DNA from: Heterorhizobium halophytocola | Lineage (GTDB): Bacteria > Pseudomonadota > Alphaproteobacteria > Rhizobiales > Rhizobiaceae | DNA length: 64,000 nt | Assembly: GCF_017873095.1 (NCBI RefSeq) | Contig: NZ_JAGGJU010000012.1 | Location: 62,001-126,000, forward strand | Direction of reading: 5' to 3' | Shown: piece by piece, positions 7,910-15,922 of the stretch | Position numbering within the stretch: the stretch's first letter is position 1 | Layout of the letters: each line of letters opens with the position of its first letter | The notes under the pieces: generated by a model | Databases searched by the model: none | Seen by the model: only the letters and a program-made list of their open reading frames with translations | What the model was told of the DNA's origin: nothing | Made by a program: the position numbers and the translations under genes

Positions 7910-10322
7910 CGGGGATGGCCACCTGTTGGCCCTGATCGGGCTTGTAGGAGAAAGTCGCGACGCAGGTGCTGCCGTCTTGACGGGTGATGGTGATGCGATT
8001 GTCGGCCTTCAACTGCTCCACCAGAGCCTGGCCGTCATAGCCAACGACGAAGGGGTCGGCGTCAGCGCTGGTGGTGCCGCTGGCGCCCATCTCGATCACC
8101 TGGCCGTTCGCAGATCGGAATGTGACCAATGCCGCATTGGCGTGGGTGTCGACATCGAACTTGACGACGACGCCGGAGCGGTCGGCCGGCACGACCTTCT
8201 GGCGGGTGTCGTTGACCACGGCATCCAGCGGCAGGTTCGCCGGATCGATGGACACGTTGTTTGCCTGATAGGCCCTCAGTTTCGGCAGGAGCAGCTTGCC
8301 GTTGCGGTTGGTCTTGCCGGCCGGGCGATTCTCGTACTGGACATCGACGCCGGGCGCACCTGCGTCAACCACGGCAAAGGCGTCTTCGATCCGGTTTGCG
8401 GCAAAAAGGCCGCCGCCGGCGGCCACCACCGCACCGTCGACGCTCACGGATGCGCGCGCGCTGCTGCCGCGCTGGTCGACGCGACCGCTGACCTGACCGA
8501 CCGCGGAGCGATAGCTTGCCGAAGCGCTGTTGACCGCATCGTCCGATTGCTGCCGGGAGATGCTCCATCCGTAGTCACCGACCTGCTGACCCTGCGTGCG
8601 CGAAACCGTTTCGATGGCGGTAAAATCATCGGACTGGGAGGAGACCGAGGTCGACGAGGTCGTCCTCTCGCCGAGGGGTACGAGCAGGCTGGCAAATACA
8701 CCGGTGTCCCTGCCGCCGAGATCCTTGAAAAAGGAGAGGCTCAGCGTGCTGTCGTTAAACACCCGACGGCTGGTTGAAAGGCTCAGGAACTTGTCGTCGC
8801 TGCCGGCATCGGTCTGTTCATGGGCAAAGCTGAGATTCAGCCTGGATTCGCTGAAGGGCAGCGGGATGGAGGCCGAGACCTGCTCCAGCGCGCGTGGCGG
8901 GCGGATCGACCGGCTGTAGTACTCGGTGTCGTCCCCGCTGCTCGTCGCGGTGACGGACGCGATGTCATCATAGGTGCCGAAGACGCGCTGGATGCGGCCG
9001 GAAAGGTGCAGCTCTCCGAATTGCCGTTCGAGCGAAACGGCAATCTGCTGACCGCCTTCACCATCGTGATAGCTGCCGGACGCCGAAAGCGATATCACCC
9101 CGGTGGGCTCGGTGGCGAACACGAAGCCAAGCCCGCCATTAACGAGATCGGCGCCGCCTTCCACATGAGCTTCCGCGGTCAGCCAGTCCGTCAGTCCCCA
9201 GCGCAAGGTGGCCGAGCCGTAGGGCCGTGGATCGTAACGGTCGGATTCGCTGCCATAGCCCTGGCGTGCGAAGCCGATCTCGGCGGAGAAATCCTTCAGA
9301 CCCGGTGCCAGCAGCCGGTTGGAAGTGATGAAGCTGCTGTTGGTGGTTACCTGCTGCCCTTGGGCGTCGGTGACCACCACCTGGGCATTGCCGGTGCCAT
9401 CAACGATCGGCAGGTTGTCGATCTGGAACGGGCCGGCGTCGACCCTTCCGGAGTAGCGCCGGATGCTGTTCAGATAGACATCGACGGTGGAGGGCACCGC
9501 CGCGCTGCCCGAAAGCTCGGGCACGGGGAAGGTGACCAGATCGGAGCGAAGGGCAAAATTGCGCTGGATCTGCACGCCACCGAGACGGGTCGGACGGGTC
9601 CAGCTGAGGCCGCCGGTGATGACGTCGCCGACGCTGAAGGTGGTCATCGACGACTCGCTGGAGTAGCGCCAGGTGGTATCGAGCCGCTTCGTGCCGTAAT
9701 AGTCGCTGCCGGACGTGCTGGCGATAAAGGTGTTGTCGAGCACGCCGAGTGGCCCGAATAGCCGGGCCTCGAACGACCCGCTCAGCCCGGTAAAGCTGAA
9801 ATCGCCGTCTTCCGCCGAATTGTCGGTTGCGGCGGTCAACCGATAATTGAGAAGCGCACCGGTCACCGATTGCGCCTGCAGGCGTGGCTTCTTTTCTGCA
9901 GCCCCCTGCGACGGCCGGGCGTCGATCACCTTGGGTGCCCTCTGGGCATCCGCGGCGACGAAATCGATCGTCTGCTGCGCCTCGTCGAAGACATAGCGCA
10001 CATGCGGCAAGCGATCGATCAAGATGCGGCCATCCGCCGCCCGCGCCGATTTTGCCGGGGTGATGCCGACACTGCGCAACTCGTCGACCTCGATCGAGAG
10101 TTTGCCGTTCGCAGACTGATGAAAGGATGCGACGAGATCGGTCGGCTGGCCGTTTACCGATACCGAAAGATAAAGATCGAGACCATCATCCGGCACAGGC
10201 GTCGACGCCGCCGGGTCGGCCGGATCCGAGGTGTTTTCCCCGGATCCGGTCTCCCCATTGGCAGACGCAGCAAACGCGACGCAGCCGGCGACGAACAATG
10301 CCAGGCCGGAATGATATCGCAT
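7890..10322 (-). CDS. outer-membrane fimbrial usher (CsuD-like)
   Basis: About 810 residues from the ATG at 10322, with a signal peptide (MRYHSGLALFVAGCVAFAASA). The frame is open upstream to 10625, but that part is antisense-like to the chaperone frame and not coding. After an N-terminal chaperone-binding domain (LDLYLSVSVNGQPTDL) comes a long beta-barrel region. It has usher-type segments such as VDVYLNSIRRYSG, FQIDNLPIVDGTGNAQVVV and PYGSATLRWGLTDWL, plus C-terminal plug/CTD-like domains. The usher forms the outer-membrane pore and polymerises subunits delivered by the chaperone. It starts 8 bases after the chaperone stop. The length is normal for archaic ushers. Confidence 0.92.
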   Translation of the reverse strand: MRYHSGLALFVAGCVAFAASANGETGSGENTSDPADPAASTPVPDDGLDLYLSVSVNGQPTDLVASFHQSANGKLSIEVDELRSVGITPAKSARAADGRILIDRLPHVRYVFDEAQQTIDFVAADAQRAPKVIDARPSQGAAEKKPRLQAQSVTGALLNYRLTAATDNSAEDGDFSFTGLSGSFEARLFGPLGVLDNTFIASTSGSDYYGTKRLDTTWRYSSESSMTTFSVGDVITGGLSWTRPTRLGGVQIQRNFALRSDLVTFPVPELSGSAAVPSTVDVYLNSIRRYSGRVDAGPFQIDNLPIVDGTGNAQVVVTDAQGQQVTTNSSFITSNRLLAPGLKDFSAEIGFARQGYGSESDRYDPRPYGSATLRWGLTDWLTAEAHVEGGADLVNGGLGFVFATEPTGVISLSASGSYHDGEGGQQIAVSLERQFGELHLSGRIQRVFGTYDDIASVTATSSGDDTEYYSRSIRPPRALEQVSASIPLPFSESRLNLSFAHEQTDAGSDDKFLSLSTSRRVFNDSTLSLSFFKDLGGRDTGVFASLLVPLGERTTSSTSVSSQSDDFTAIETVSRTQGQQVGDYGWSISRQQSDDAVNSASASYRSAVGQVSGRVDQRGSSARASVSVDGAVVAAGGGLFAANRIEDAFAVVDAGAPGVDVQYENRPAGKTNRNGKLLLPKLRAYQANNVSIDPANLPLDAVVNDTRQKVVPADRSGVVVKFDVDTHANAALVTFRSANGQVIEMGASGTTSADADPFVVGYDGQALVEQLKADNRITITRQDGSTCVATFSYKPDQGQQVAIPDAVCKP

Positions 10323-10330
10323 CACCAGGT

Positions 10331-10759
10331 CTATTCGGAGAAGCGCACTGGGATCGAGTGACGGATCACGACATTGACCTGGCCGGCAACGCGCTTTTTG
10401 GGATCCGGCAGCTCGTCGATCAGCAGGCGATAGGTCTCTGTCCCGCTGATCGGCTTCTTGGCGACACGCACCACCCGGATCAGGTTTTCCCGGCCGGGAG
10501 CCAGTTTCGTGACCGGAGGGCTGGCCACCACGTCGGTGGTCGGATCGAGCCGGTCGCGGCCGTTGACCTTGGTCCAGCGGTAGACGCGCACCTGGACATT
10601 GGTGGGGGTCGATCCACTGTCCCAAAGCCGGATCGTGGACGTCGCAGTGCCGCCGTTCAGATCAAGCCTGACCGGTGAAACCCGCAGCGATGTGGCGTCG
10701 GCGGAGCTGCCGAGCATACACGCAATCACGCACGCGGTAGAAAAGCGCAACAAAGACAT
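10331..10759 (-). CDS. periplasmic pilus chaperone, N-terminal domain only (CsuC-like)
   Basis: 142 residues: a signal peptide (cleavage near ADA) and one Ig-like domain matching domain 1 of archaic pilus chaperones. Conserved strings include TSLRVSPVRLDL, VQVRVYRWTKVNG, TTDVVASPPVTKLAPGREN, YRLLIDELPDP and the donor G1 strand GQVNVVIRHSIPVRF. Family members usually have about 230-250 residues in two domains. Here a TAG follows FSE directly at the end of domain 1, and the usher ATG begins 8 bases later, so no room is left for domain 2. The donor strand needed to complement subunits is present. Whether it works alone or is a remnant cannot be decided from sequence. Confidence 0.85.
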   Translation of the reverse strand: MSLLRFSTACVIACMLGSSADATSLRVSPVRLDLNGGTATSTIRLWDSGSTPTNVQVRVYRWTKVNGRDRLDPTTDVVASPPVTKLAPGRENLIRVVRVAKKPISGTETYRLLIDELPDPKKRVAGQVNVVIRHSIPVRFSE

Positions 10760-10791
10760 AAATGTTATTCCCCGTATTCTAACGCTTGCTG

Positions 10792-11292
10792 TCAGTAGGT
10801 GATCGTCGCAACGATCGTATCGGCGTAGTCGCCTGCCGCTATGCTCTGGCCGGCGTTGACCTGACCGTAGAACGGGATGGTTTCGTCATCGCCCGTGGCG
10901 GTATTGCCGACGGTGTCGGTCCCGGGCGTATTGCCCCACACGGTGGTGTGGCCGCTGTCCTGGTAGATCGAATAGGCAGCCTTCACGCTGGTATCGCTGG
11001 TGTTCGTCATGTAGCGCGTGGCGACCGAGGCTAGATCTCCGCTGCCGGCACTGAGACCAATCTGGTAAGTCGCGCCCGCGGTGCATTTCACCGTGATATT
11101 GCCGGTCGCGTCCGCGGCGGCGTCAAGCACGCTGACAGTGCCGAAGGCGAGTGTGTCGGTCGAAATGGTGCACTCGTCCGCGATCGTCATCGACACGCCC
11201 ATGTTGGCTGTCTTGGTCGCAGCGAAAGCTGTGGTCAGGGAAAGGGGGAGCGCTACGGCAACGGTAGCCGCCGCAATCATATACTTTGTCAT
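10792..11292 (-). CDS. spore coat U domain protein, probable major pilin (CsuA/B-like)
   Basis: 166 residues from ATG 11292, with CGAGG just upstream. An in-frame ATG at 11379 would place 29 charged residues before the signal peptide and is unlikely. The signal peptide MTKYMIAAATVAVALPLS ends near AFA. A single SCPU domain follows, with DECTISTDTLAFGTVS, the central ITVKCTAGATYQIGL and the end ADTIVATITY. It is the first gene of the four-gene operon (subunit, chaperone, usher, tip) and the best candidate for the polymerised subunit of a thin archaic pilus used in attachment or biofilm formation. Confidence 0.87.
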   Translation of the reverse strand: MTKYMIAAATVAVALPLSLTTAFAATKTANMGVSMTIADECTISTDTLAFGTVSVLDAAADATGNITVKCTAGATYQIGLSAGSGDLASVATRYMTNTSDTSVKAAYSIYQDSGHTTVWGNTPGTDTVGNTATGDDETIPFYGQVNAGQSIAAGDYADTIVATITY

Positions 11293-11681
11293 GATAACCT
11301 CGAGTTGTAGAACTGATCTTTTCGCTTGGCTTGATTTTGCTCTCGCCGCTAATAAACTTCGCAGTAATATGCTAATCATCTGTTAATTTAGTAGCATAGG
11401 TATCTTCACTGCACGAATTATATTGCGAGGACAGGATATTATATATTTTTTAACTATAAACATTATTGTCTGTGTAAGAAAATACAGTGAGTTGCTGCCA
11501 AGGCCTGGACGTATATCTTCGAGGGTGGTGGTCGGGTTTCGGCAAGTTCCAGTTGCCTTTTCACGGTTTTACCAGATCGGAAGCCGGTGCCGGGCGAGCC
11601 GCAGATGTTTCAACTGGACGACGCACGTTGAGCGACCTATTGGTGGGTCTTTCCATTGACCAGCAGCAAGGCCCGTCGTTC
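11293..11681. promoter_or_regulatory. AT-rich divergent region between pilus operon and apt
   Basis: A 389-base gap. Bases 11330-11480 are strikingly AT-rich (for example the TATATATTTTTTAACTATAAA run near 11440) in a GC-rich window. This suggests a regulated pilus promoter, possibly one silenced by a nucleoid protein. The rest, towards apt, is ordinary in composition. No hairpin with a U-tract and no convincing small gene were found. Confidence 0.5.
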
Positions 11682-12224
11682 ATGTCTTCATACGGTACCG
11701 AACTCGTTCGTTCGATCCGGTCGATTCCCGACTATCCGAAGCCCGGCATCATTTTCCGCGACATCACCACGCTGCTCGGCGATGCGCGCGCCTTTCGCCG
11801 CGCGGTCGACGAACTGGTGCAGCCCTATGTCGGGCTGAAGGTCGACAAGATCGCCGGCATGGAGGCGCGCGGCTTCATCCTCGGCGGTGCCGTGGCGCAC
11901 CAGCTGTCGGCCGGTTTCGTGCCGATCCGCAAGAAGGGCAAGCTGCCGCATGATACCGTGCGCATCGCCTACAGCCTTGAATACGGCGTCGACGAAATGG
12001 AAATGCATGTCGACGCGGTCAAGCCCGGCGAAAAGGTGATCCTGGTCGACGACCTGATCGCCACCGGCGGCACGGCTGTCGGCGCCGTCAAGCTGCTGCG
12101 CCAGATCGGCGCCGACGTGGTCTCGGCCTGCTTCGTCATCGATCTGCCGGATCTCGGCGGCCGCAAGCAGCTCGAGGCGCTGGGCGTCGAGGTGCGGACG
12201 CTGGTCGAGTTTTCCGGTCACTGA
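11682..12224 (+). CDS. apt: adenine phosphoribosyltransferase
   Basis: 180 residues from ATG 11682, the family's normal length. Upstream in-frame starts lie in non-conserved sequence. It converts adenine and PRPP to AMP and pyrophosphate in purine salvage. The type I PRPP-binding motif [13 protein letters not shown] (about residues 120-132) and the N-terminal [18 protein letters not shown] are both intact. It is a single cytoplasmic gene between the pilus promoter region and the convergent tautomerase gene. Confidence 0.97.
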   Translation: MSSYGTELVRSIRSIPDYPKPGIIFRDITTLLGDARAFRRAVDELVQPYVGLKVDKIAGMEARGFILGGAVAHQLSAGFVPIRKKGKLPHDTVRIAYSLEYGVDEMEMHVDAVKPGEKVILVDDLIATGGTAVGAVKLLRQIGADVVSACFVIDLPDLGGRKQLEALGVEVRTLVEFSGH

Positions 12225-12248
12225 GCCGCAGGGCCGATCGTTTCAGAG

Positions 12249-12283
12249 GCGAGGGCGGGAACCGGGATGGTGTCCGCCCTCGC
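12249..12283. terminator. hairpin between convergent apt and tautomerase genes
   Basis: A 10-bp perfect stem, GCGAGGGCGG / CCGCCCTCGC, with a 15-base loop lies 24 bases past the apt stop and ends just before the stop of the opposing gene. It has no T-run on either strand. It is a probable shared end signal. Confidence 0.5.
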
Positions 12284-12286
12284 GTC

Positions 12287-12706
12287 TCAGGCGGCCGCGG
12301 CTATCGCGGCGCCCAGACCTTCATTGTCATAGGCAATGCCGGCAATCCCCCAGCCGCCATCGACGGCGTATTTGATGTTGGCGAAGATGCGTGCGCGGGG
12401 CAGTCGCCCGGCGGCTGCCCTTTCGATGATCTCCGTCCCCTCGCTGATCCAGCGGCGTTTCAGCTCCGGGGTCGGAAGCACGAAGGACGGCACCGTCAGC
12501 TCGAAGACGGCAATGTCAGCCGGCTGGCCGGCCGAGACCGTGCGGCCCCGAGGCACCACGATCAGCTCGGCCAGCACGTTCGGCGGCATGAAGCCGTTAT
12601 CGGCAAGGCCGTGCAGGTCGAGCAGCAGATCGGTCAATTGCTTCAGCACGGTGGCTTCGGCATCGACGGACAGCAGCGCCTGCGAGACGATGACTTGGAT
12701 GGGCAT
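12287..12706 (-). CDS. tautomerase-family protein
   Basis: 139 residues from ATG 12706, preceded by TAAGGAG. Starting here exposes Pro-1 (MPIQVIVSQ), the catalytic base of the 4-oxalocrotonate tautomerase superfamily. The longer in-frame start would bury it. The rest (LPTPELKRRWISEGTEIIERAAAG, ARIFANIKYAVDGGWGIAG) fits the larger tautomerase subgroup. The substrate is unknown. It is divergent from a TetR regulator, with three repeated palindromes between the two. That layout strongly suggests the regulator controls this gene. Confidence 0.82.
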   Translation of the reverse strand: MPIQVIVSQALLSVDAEATVLKQLTDLLLDLHGLADNGFMPPNVLAELIVVPRGRTVSAGQPADIAVFELTVPSFVLPTPELKRRWISEGTEIIERAAAGRLPRARIFANIKYAVDGGWGIAGIAYDNEGLGAAIAAAA

Positions 12707-12773
12707 GGTTTTTCTCCTTAGTGGAAGGCGCGGAATGTCTCGCGTAGGATGGCATTGGGTGCGCAATCGCTAT

Positions 12774-12841
12774 ATAACGATCGCTATGTGAATAAATGTA
12801 ACGATCGTTATTTTGTCAATGAGAAAAATAACGATCACTAT
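12774..12841. promoter_or_regulatory. three-copy operator array between tautomerase and tetR genes
   Basis: Three near-identical 14-bp imperfect palindromes lie in the divergent promoter region: ATAACGATCGCTAT at 12774-12787, GTAACGATCGTTAT at 12798-12811 and ATAACGATCACTAT at 12828-12841. Their common core is TAACGATCRYTAT, and the middle copy contains the perfect TAACGATCGTTA. The last copy ends 15 bases before the tetR start codon, so binding there would repress the regulator itself. Assignment to the TetR protein is inferred from position. Confidence 0.75.
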
Positions 12842-12856
12842 TTTTGTAGGTACATT

Positions 12857-13417
12857 ATGGGACGACCCAAAGGGGGCGGTGGCGATGCCGCCGCGAGACT
12901 GCTGGAAGCGGCCGGCCGCGGTTTCAGGACCGGTGGCTATGGCGGCATCGGCGTCGACGCGTTGGCAAAGGAGGCGGGCCTGACCTCCGGCGCCTTCTAC
13001 GCGCATTTCGGCTCCAAGGCGGAAGCCTTTCATCAGACGGTAATGGACGGGCTGGCCGTTCTGGATCAGGGCGTGGCCGTGCATCAGGCCGAATGGGGCC
13101 CGCACTGGCTGGCGCATTTCGTCGACTTCTATCTCGGCGACCGGATGATGCTGGGACTTGATCAGGCCTGTGTCCTGCCGGGGCTGTCTGCCGACGTGGC
13201 GCGCGCGCCGCACAAGACACGCAAGGCCTATGCGGACGCGCTGTCGGCCTTGGCCGACCGCATTGCCGGCGGATTGGGCGGCGACGACGCACGGGAGCGA
13301 GCCTATGCCTTGCTTGCCCAGCTTTCGGGCGCCGCCAGTCTGGCGCGGGCCGTCACCGACGAGACTGTCCGCGAAACGGTCCTGCAGGCCGCCGCCAAGG
13401 CCGCCAAGGCGATCTGA
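12857..13417 (+). CDS. TetR/AcrR-family transcriptional regulator
   Basis: 186 residues from ATG 12857. The N-terminal DNA-binding region reads LLEAAGRGFRTGGYGGIGVDALAKEAGLTSGAFYAHFGSK, the classic TetR helix-turn-helix, with GAFYAHFGSKAEAF at its end. The C-terminal ligand domain contains a cysteine (DQACVLPGLSADVAR) like that of regulators sensing reactive electrophiles. It is divergent from the tautomerase gene and probably controls both genes through the three palindromes between them. Frames starting upstream of 12857 run through the operators and are not credible. Confidence 0.88.
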   Translation: MGRPKGGGGDAAARLLEAAGRGFRTGGYGGIGVDALAKEAGLTSGAFYAHFGSKAEAFHQTVMDGLAVLDQGVAVHQAEWGPHWLAHFVDFYLGDRMMLGLDQACVLPGLSADVARAPHKTRKAYADALSALADRIAGGLGGDDARERAYALLAQLSGAASLARAVTDETVRETVLQAAAKAAKAI

Positions 13418-13451
13418 GGTGCTGCATTAGCCCGCGCAACGGCCGGCACGG

Positions 13452-14063
13452 TTACTGGCGGGCCAGAGCTAGCCTGACGCCAAGCAGCAGGAAGCAGGCG
13501 GCAAAGCTGCGGCGCAGCCAGGTGACGGCCTGGGGGCTTGCCAGCAGCCTGCGGCGGGCAAGCGAAGCGAACCAGCCATAGAGCGCAAAGACGATGAAGG
13601 TCAGCCCCATGAAGGCAAGGCTGTAGCCTGTCATGGCGCAGAGGGCGTGGGGATCGTCCGGGCGGACGAATTGCGGCAGCAAAGCCAGGAAGAACAGCGA
13701 CAGCTTGGGATTCAACAGGTTGATGGCAATCGCATGCCGGATGATGACCGGGGCTCGTCGCGCGCCATGGTCGGGTCGCGGTGCGAGAAGGCTCCCATCG
13801 CGCCAGATGCTGATGGCCATCCAGAGCAGATAGAGCCCGCCGGCGAGTTTCAGCAGATTGAAGGCGGTGGCATTGGTCGCGAGCACGGCGGCAAGCCCTG
13901 CTATCGCCGCCAGCATATGCGGAACGATGCCGAGCGTGCAGCCGAGGGCGGCGACGAGCGCCCATCGTCGCCCGTGCGACAGTCCCATGGCGATGGTGTA
14001 GATCGCTCCGGTTCCGGGTGTCACGATCACGATCAAGGCTGTCAGAATGAATTCGATCGGCAT
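13452..14063 (-). CDS. LysE-family amino-acid/metabolite exporter
   Basis: 203 residues from ATG 14063, with about six membrane helices. The conserved N-terminal LysE/RhtB motif is visible as IEFILTALIVIVTPGTGAIYT (G-T-G in place of the common G-P), followed by AINLLNPKLSLFFLALLPQF. Members export amino acids, homoserine lactone or related metabolites by proton exchange in the inner membrane. It lies downstream of an AraC regulator on the same strand, with about 95 bases between them. The regulator may control it. The substrate is unknown. Confidence 0.88.
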   Translation of the reverse strand: MPIEFILTALIVIVTPGTGAIYTIAMGLSHGRRWALVAALGCTLGIVPHMLAAIAGLAAVLATNATAFNLLKLAGGLYLLWMAISIWRDGSLLAPRPDHGARRAPVIIRHAIAINLLNPKLSLFFLALLPQFVRPDDPHALCAMTGYSLAFMGLTFIVFALYGWFASLARRRLLASPQAVTWLRRSFAACFLLLGVRLALARQ

Positions 14064-14157
14064 GGCCGGCTGGTCCTTCGTCAGAGTTCGCCAGACGATA
14101 GAGACCTGCAATCCTGCGGTCTTGAACGCAATTGCAGCAGCAACGCGCTACGGTCCC

Positions 14158-14967
14158 TCAGCGGCGCGCCGAAAACGATGCCGGCGTCAGACCCCAGCGA
14201 CGGCGAAAATCGCGGGTCATGTGGCTCTGGTCGGCGTAGCCGGCCACGGTCGCGGCTTCCACAAGCGTGCTTCCGCCTGCAATCAGCCGGCGGGCCCGGT
14301 CGGCGCGCTTCTGCATCGCATAGGCGTGCGGCGTCAGGCCGGTCCATGCCGCGAAGGCGCGCAGCAGCTGGAAACGGCTCATGCCGGTTTCGCGGGCGAG
14401 CTCGCCAAGGGAAGGCGCAGCGCCGTCCCCGGCCTCGATCATGTCGCGGGCGCGCTGAAGTCGCAGCCGGTTCCCGGCTTCGGCCCGAGATGCCGGCAGG
14501 AGCAGGGGCGCGAAGAGCGGCAGCAGAGCCTCTTCTGCCGGAAAGCCGTCGCCGCGGTCCGGACCGCAGAGACGATCGAGGCATGCCAACAGCCTGGACC
14601 GCAGGACGGCATGGCGCGCAAACACCGGATGTTCGAACTCGAAATTCTGCGTACCCTCCGGATCCACACCATCAAGCAGCGAGGCGAAGCGCTGCGGCGA
14701 CAGATAGAGCATGCGCCAGCTGCGGCGTTCACCGCGCAGCGGCATGCCGTCATGCACCTCGCCGGGGTTGACGGTAATCACGTCACCGGCAATTGCCTCG
14801 ACCTGGCCCCGGCCGGAGGCGGAGATCTGGCCACCGGCAAGCATGACGCCGATACCGAACTCGTCATGACTGTGGCGGGGAAAACTGTGCGCCGAATGAG
14901 CGGCAACGGTCCTGAGGCCGGGCAGGCCCGGTTGATGAGCGACGAATTCTGCCGCCCGACGGGTCAT
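14158..14967 (-). CDS. AraC-family transcriptional regulator
   Basis: 269 residues with an N-terminal cupin-type sensor domain (HSFPRHSHDEFGIGVMLAGG, GDVITVNPGEVHDG) and a C-terminal double helix-turn-helix (LGELARETGMSRFQLLRAFAAWTG; LVEAATVAGYADQSHMTRDFRR). The profile is common among AraC regulators adjacent to LysE exporters. Its start codon overlaps the stop of the glutathione peroxidase gene as ATGA, so it is translated from the same transcript as the upstream enzymes. The ligand is not known. Confidence 0.9.
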   Translation of the reverse strand: MTRRAAEFVAHQPGLPGLRTVAAHSAHSFPRHSHDEFGIGVMLAGGQISASGRGQVEAIAGDVITVNPGEVHDGMPLRGERRSWRMLYLSPQRFASLLDGVDPEGTQNFEFEHPVFARHAVLRSRLLACLDRLCGPDRGDGFPAEEALLPLFAPLLLPASRAEAGNRLRLQRARDMIEAGDGAAPSLGELARETGMSRFQLLRAFAAWTGLTPHAYAMQKRADRARRLIAGGSTLVEAATVAGYADQSHMTRDFRRRWGLTPASFSARR

Positions 14968-15443
14968 GCCGCGATCGCCTTTGCGATATCGCTCTCCATG
15001 CTATCGGGCCGGGTGTTCGGCGCATAGCGGGCGATGGGCAGACCGTTGCGGTCGATCAGGAACTTGGTGAAATTCCACTTGATTGCCCGGGTGCCGAGGA
15101 TGCCGGGCGCGGTGCGGGTCAGATATCGGTAGAGCGGGTGCGCATCGGCCCCGCGGACGTCGATCTTGGAAAACATCGGGAAGCCGATCCTGAAGGTGAG
15201 ATCGCAGAAGCTTGCGATCTCGTCATCCGATCCCTTCTCCTGGGCACCGAACTGGTTGCAGGGAAAGCCAAGCACCACCAGATCGCCGGCAAACCTGTCC
15301 TGCAGCGCCTGCAAGCCGGCATATTGCGGGGTGAAGCCACAGGCGCTGGCGGTGTTGACGATCAGCAGCACCTTGCCGGCAAATTCGGCAAGGCTGCGCT
15401 CCCTGCCGGTTATGTCGGTCGCCGAAAATTCGTAGACGGTCAT
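14964..15443 (-). CDS. glutathione peroxidase (thiol-type)
   Basis: 159 residues from ATG 15443. It has the GPx catalytic residues in order: Cys in NTASACGFTPQY, Gln in GFPCNQFGAQEKG, and Trp and Asn in IKWNFTKFLID. The catalytic position is cysteine, as in bacterial enzymes that usually draw electrons from thioredoxin rather than glutathione. It reduces peroxides in the cytoplasm. It overlaps the MaoC gene before it and the AraC gene after it by four bases each (ATGA), which fixes both starts and shows coupled translation. Confidence 0.94.
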   Translation of the reverse strand: MTVYEFSATDITGRERSLAEFAGKVLLIVNTASACGFTPQYAGLQALQDRFAGDLVVLGFPCNQFGAQEKGSDDEIASFCDLTFRIGFPMFSKIDVRGADAHPLYRYLTRTAPGILGTRAIKWNFTKFLIDRNGLPIARYAPNTRPDSMESDIAKAIAA

Positions 15444-15922
15444 GGCGTCACGCCTTCCTCGAATTCGAGTATCTTGCTGTCGAAACGCAGCACGGTCTCG
15501 CCCTTCTGGTTGATGCCGTCGGCAACCCCCATGTTGAGGATCCAGCCGGGGCGCGAGGCAAGCGGCCGGCTGTCGACCATCTCGATCCCGTAGCGGATTG
15601 TGTCGCCGGCAAACACGGGTTTCAGCCATTGCAGCCGGGAAAAACCGGGGGAGGGGCCGAGCTGCGGCGGGGTCAGACCCTCGGCCGTCAGTCTGACGGT
15701 TTCCGTCGACCAGTAATCGACGAAAAGCCGCATCCAGGCCGCGCAGGTGTGCCAGCCCGAGGCGCAGAGCGCCCCGAAGACGAAGTCGCGGGCAGCCTCC
15801 GCATCGGTGTGGAAGGGTTGCGGATCGTGCTTGCGGGCAAAGGCGATGATGGCGTCGGCGGTAAAGCTGTGCGCGCCGGTTTCGACCCGGTGGCCGGGCG
15901 GATAGAGTTCGAGCAGTTTCAT
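15440..15922 (-). CDS. MaoC-like hot-dog-fold dehydratase/hydratase (second of two)
   Basis: 160 residues of the MaoC/(R)-specific enoyl-CoA hydratase fold. The hydratase motif is FARKHDPQPFHTD, with the catalytic Asp and His, followed by FGALCASGWHTCAAWMRL. It may act on acyl-CoA substrates or simply bind them; single-domain MaoC proteins often pair as heterodimers. Its start codon overlaps the stop of the other MaoC gene by one base (TGATG), so the two could form one enzyme. No fatty-acid or propionate genes are adjacent, and the pathway is unknown. Confidence 0.85.
   Translation of the reverse strand: MKLLELYPPGHRVETGAHSFTADAIIAFARKHDPQPFHTDAEAARDFVFGALCASGWHTCAAWMRLFVDYWSTETVRLTAEGLTPPQLGPSPGFSRLQWLKPVFAGDTIRYGIEMVDSRPLASRPGWILNMGVADGINQKGETVLRFDSKILEFEEGVTP

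Noticed and set aside
10323-10625. N-terminal extension of the usher
   Set aside because: The sequence is another frame of the chaperone gene. A clear signal peptide begins at 10322.
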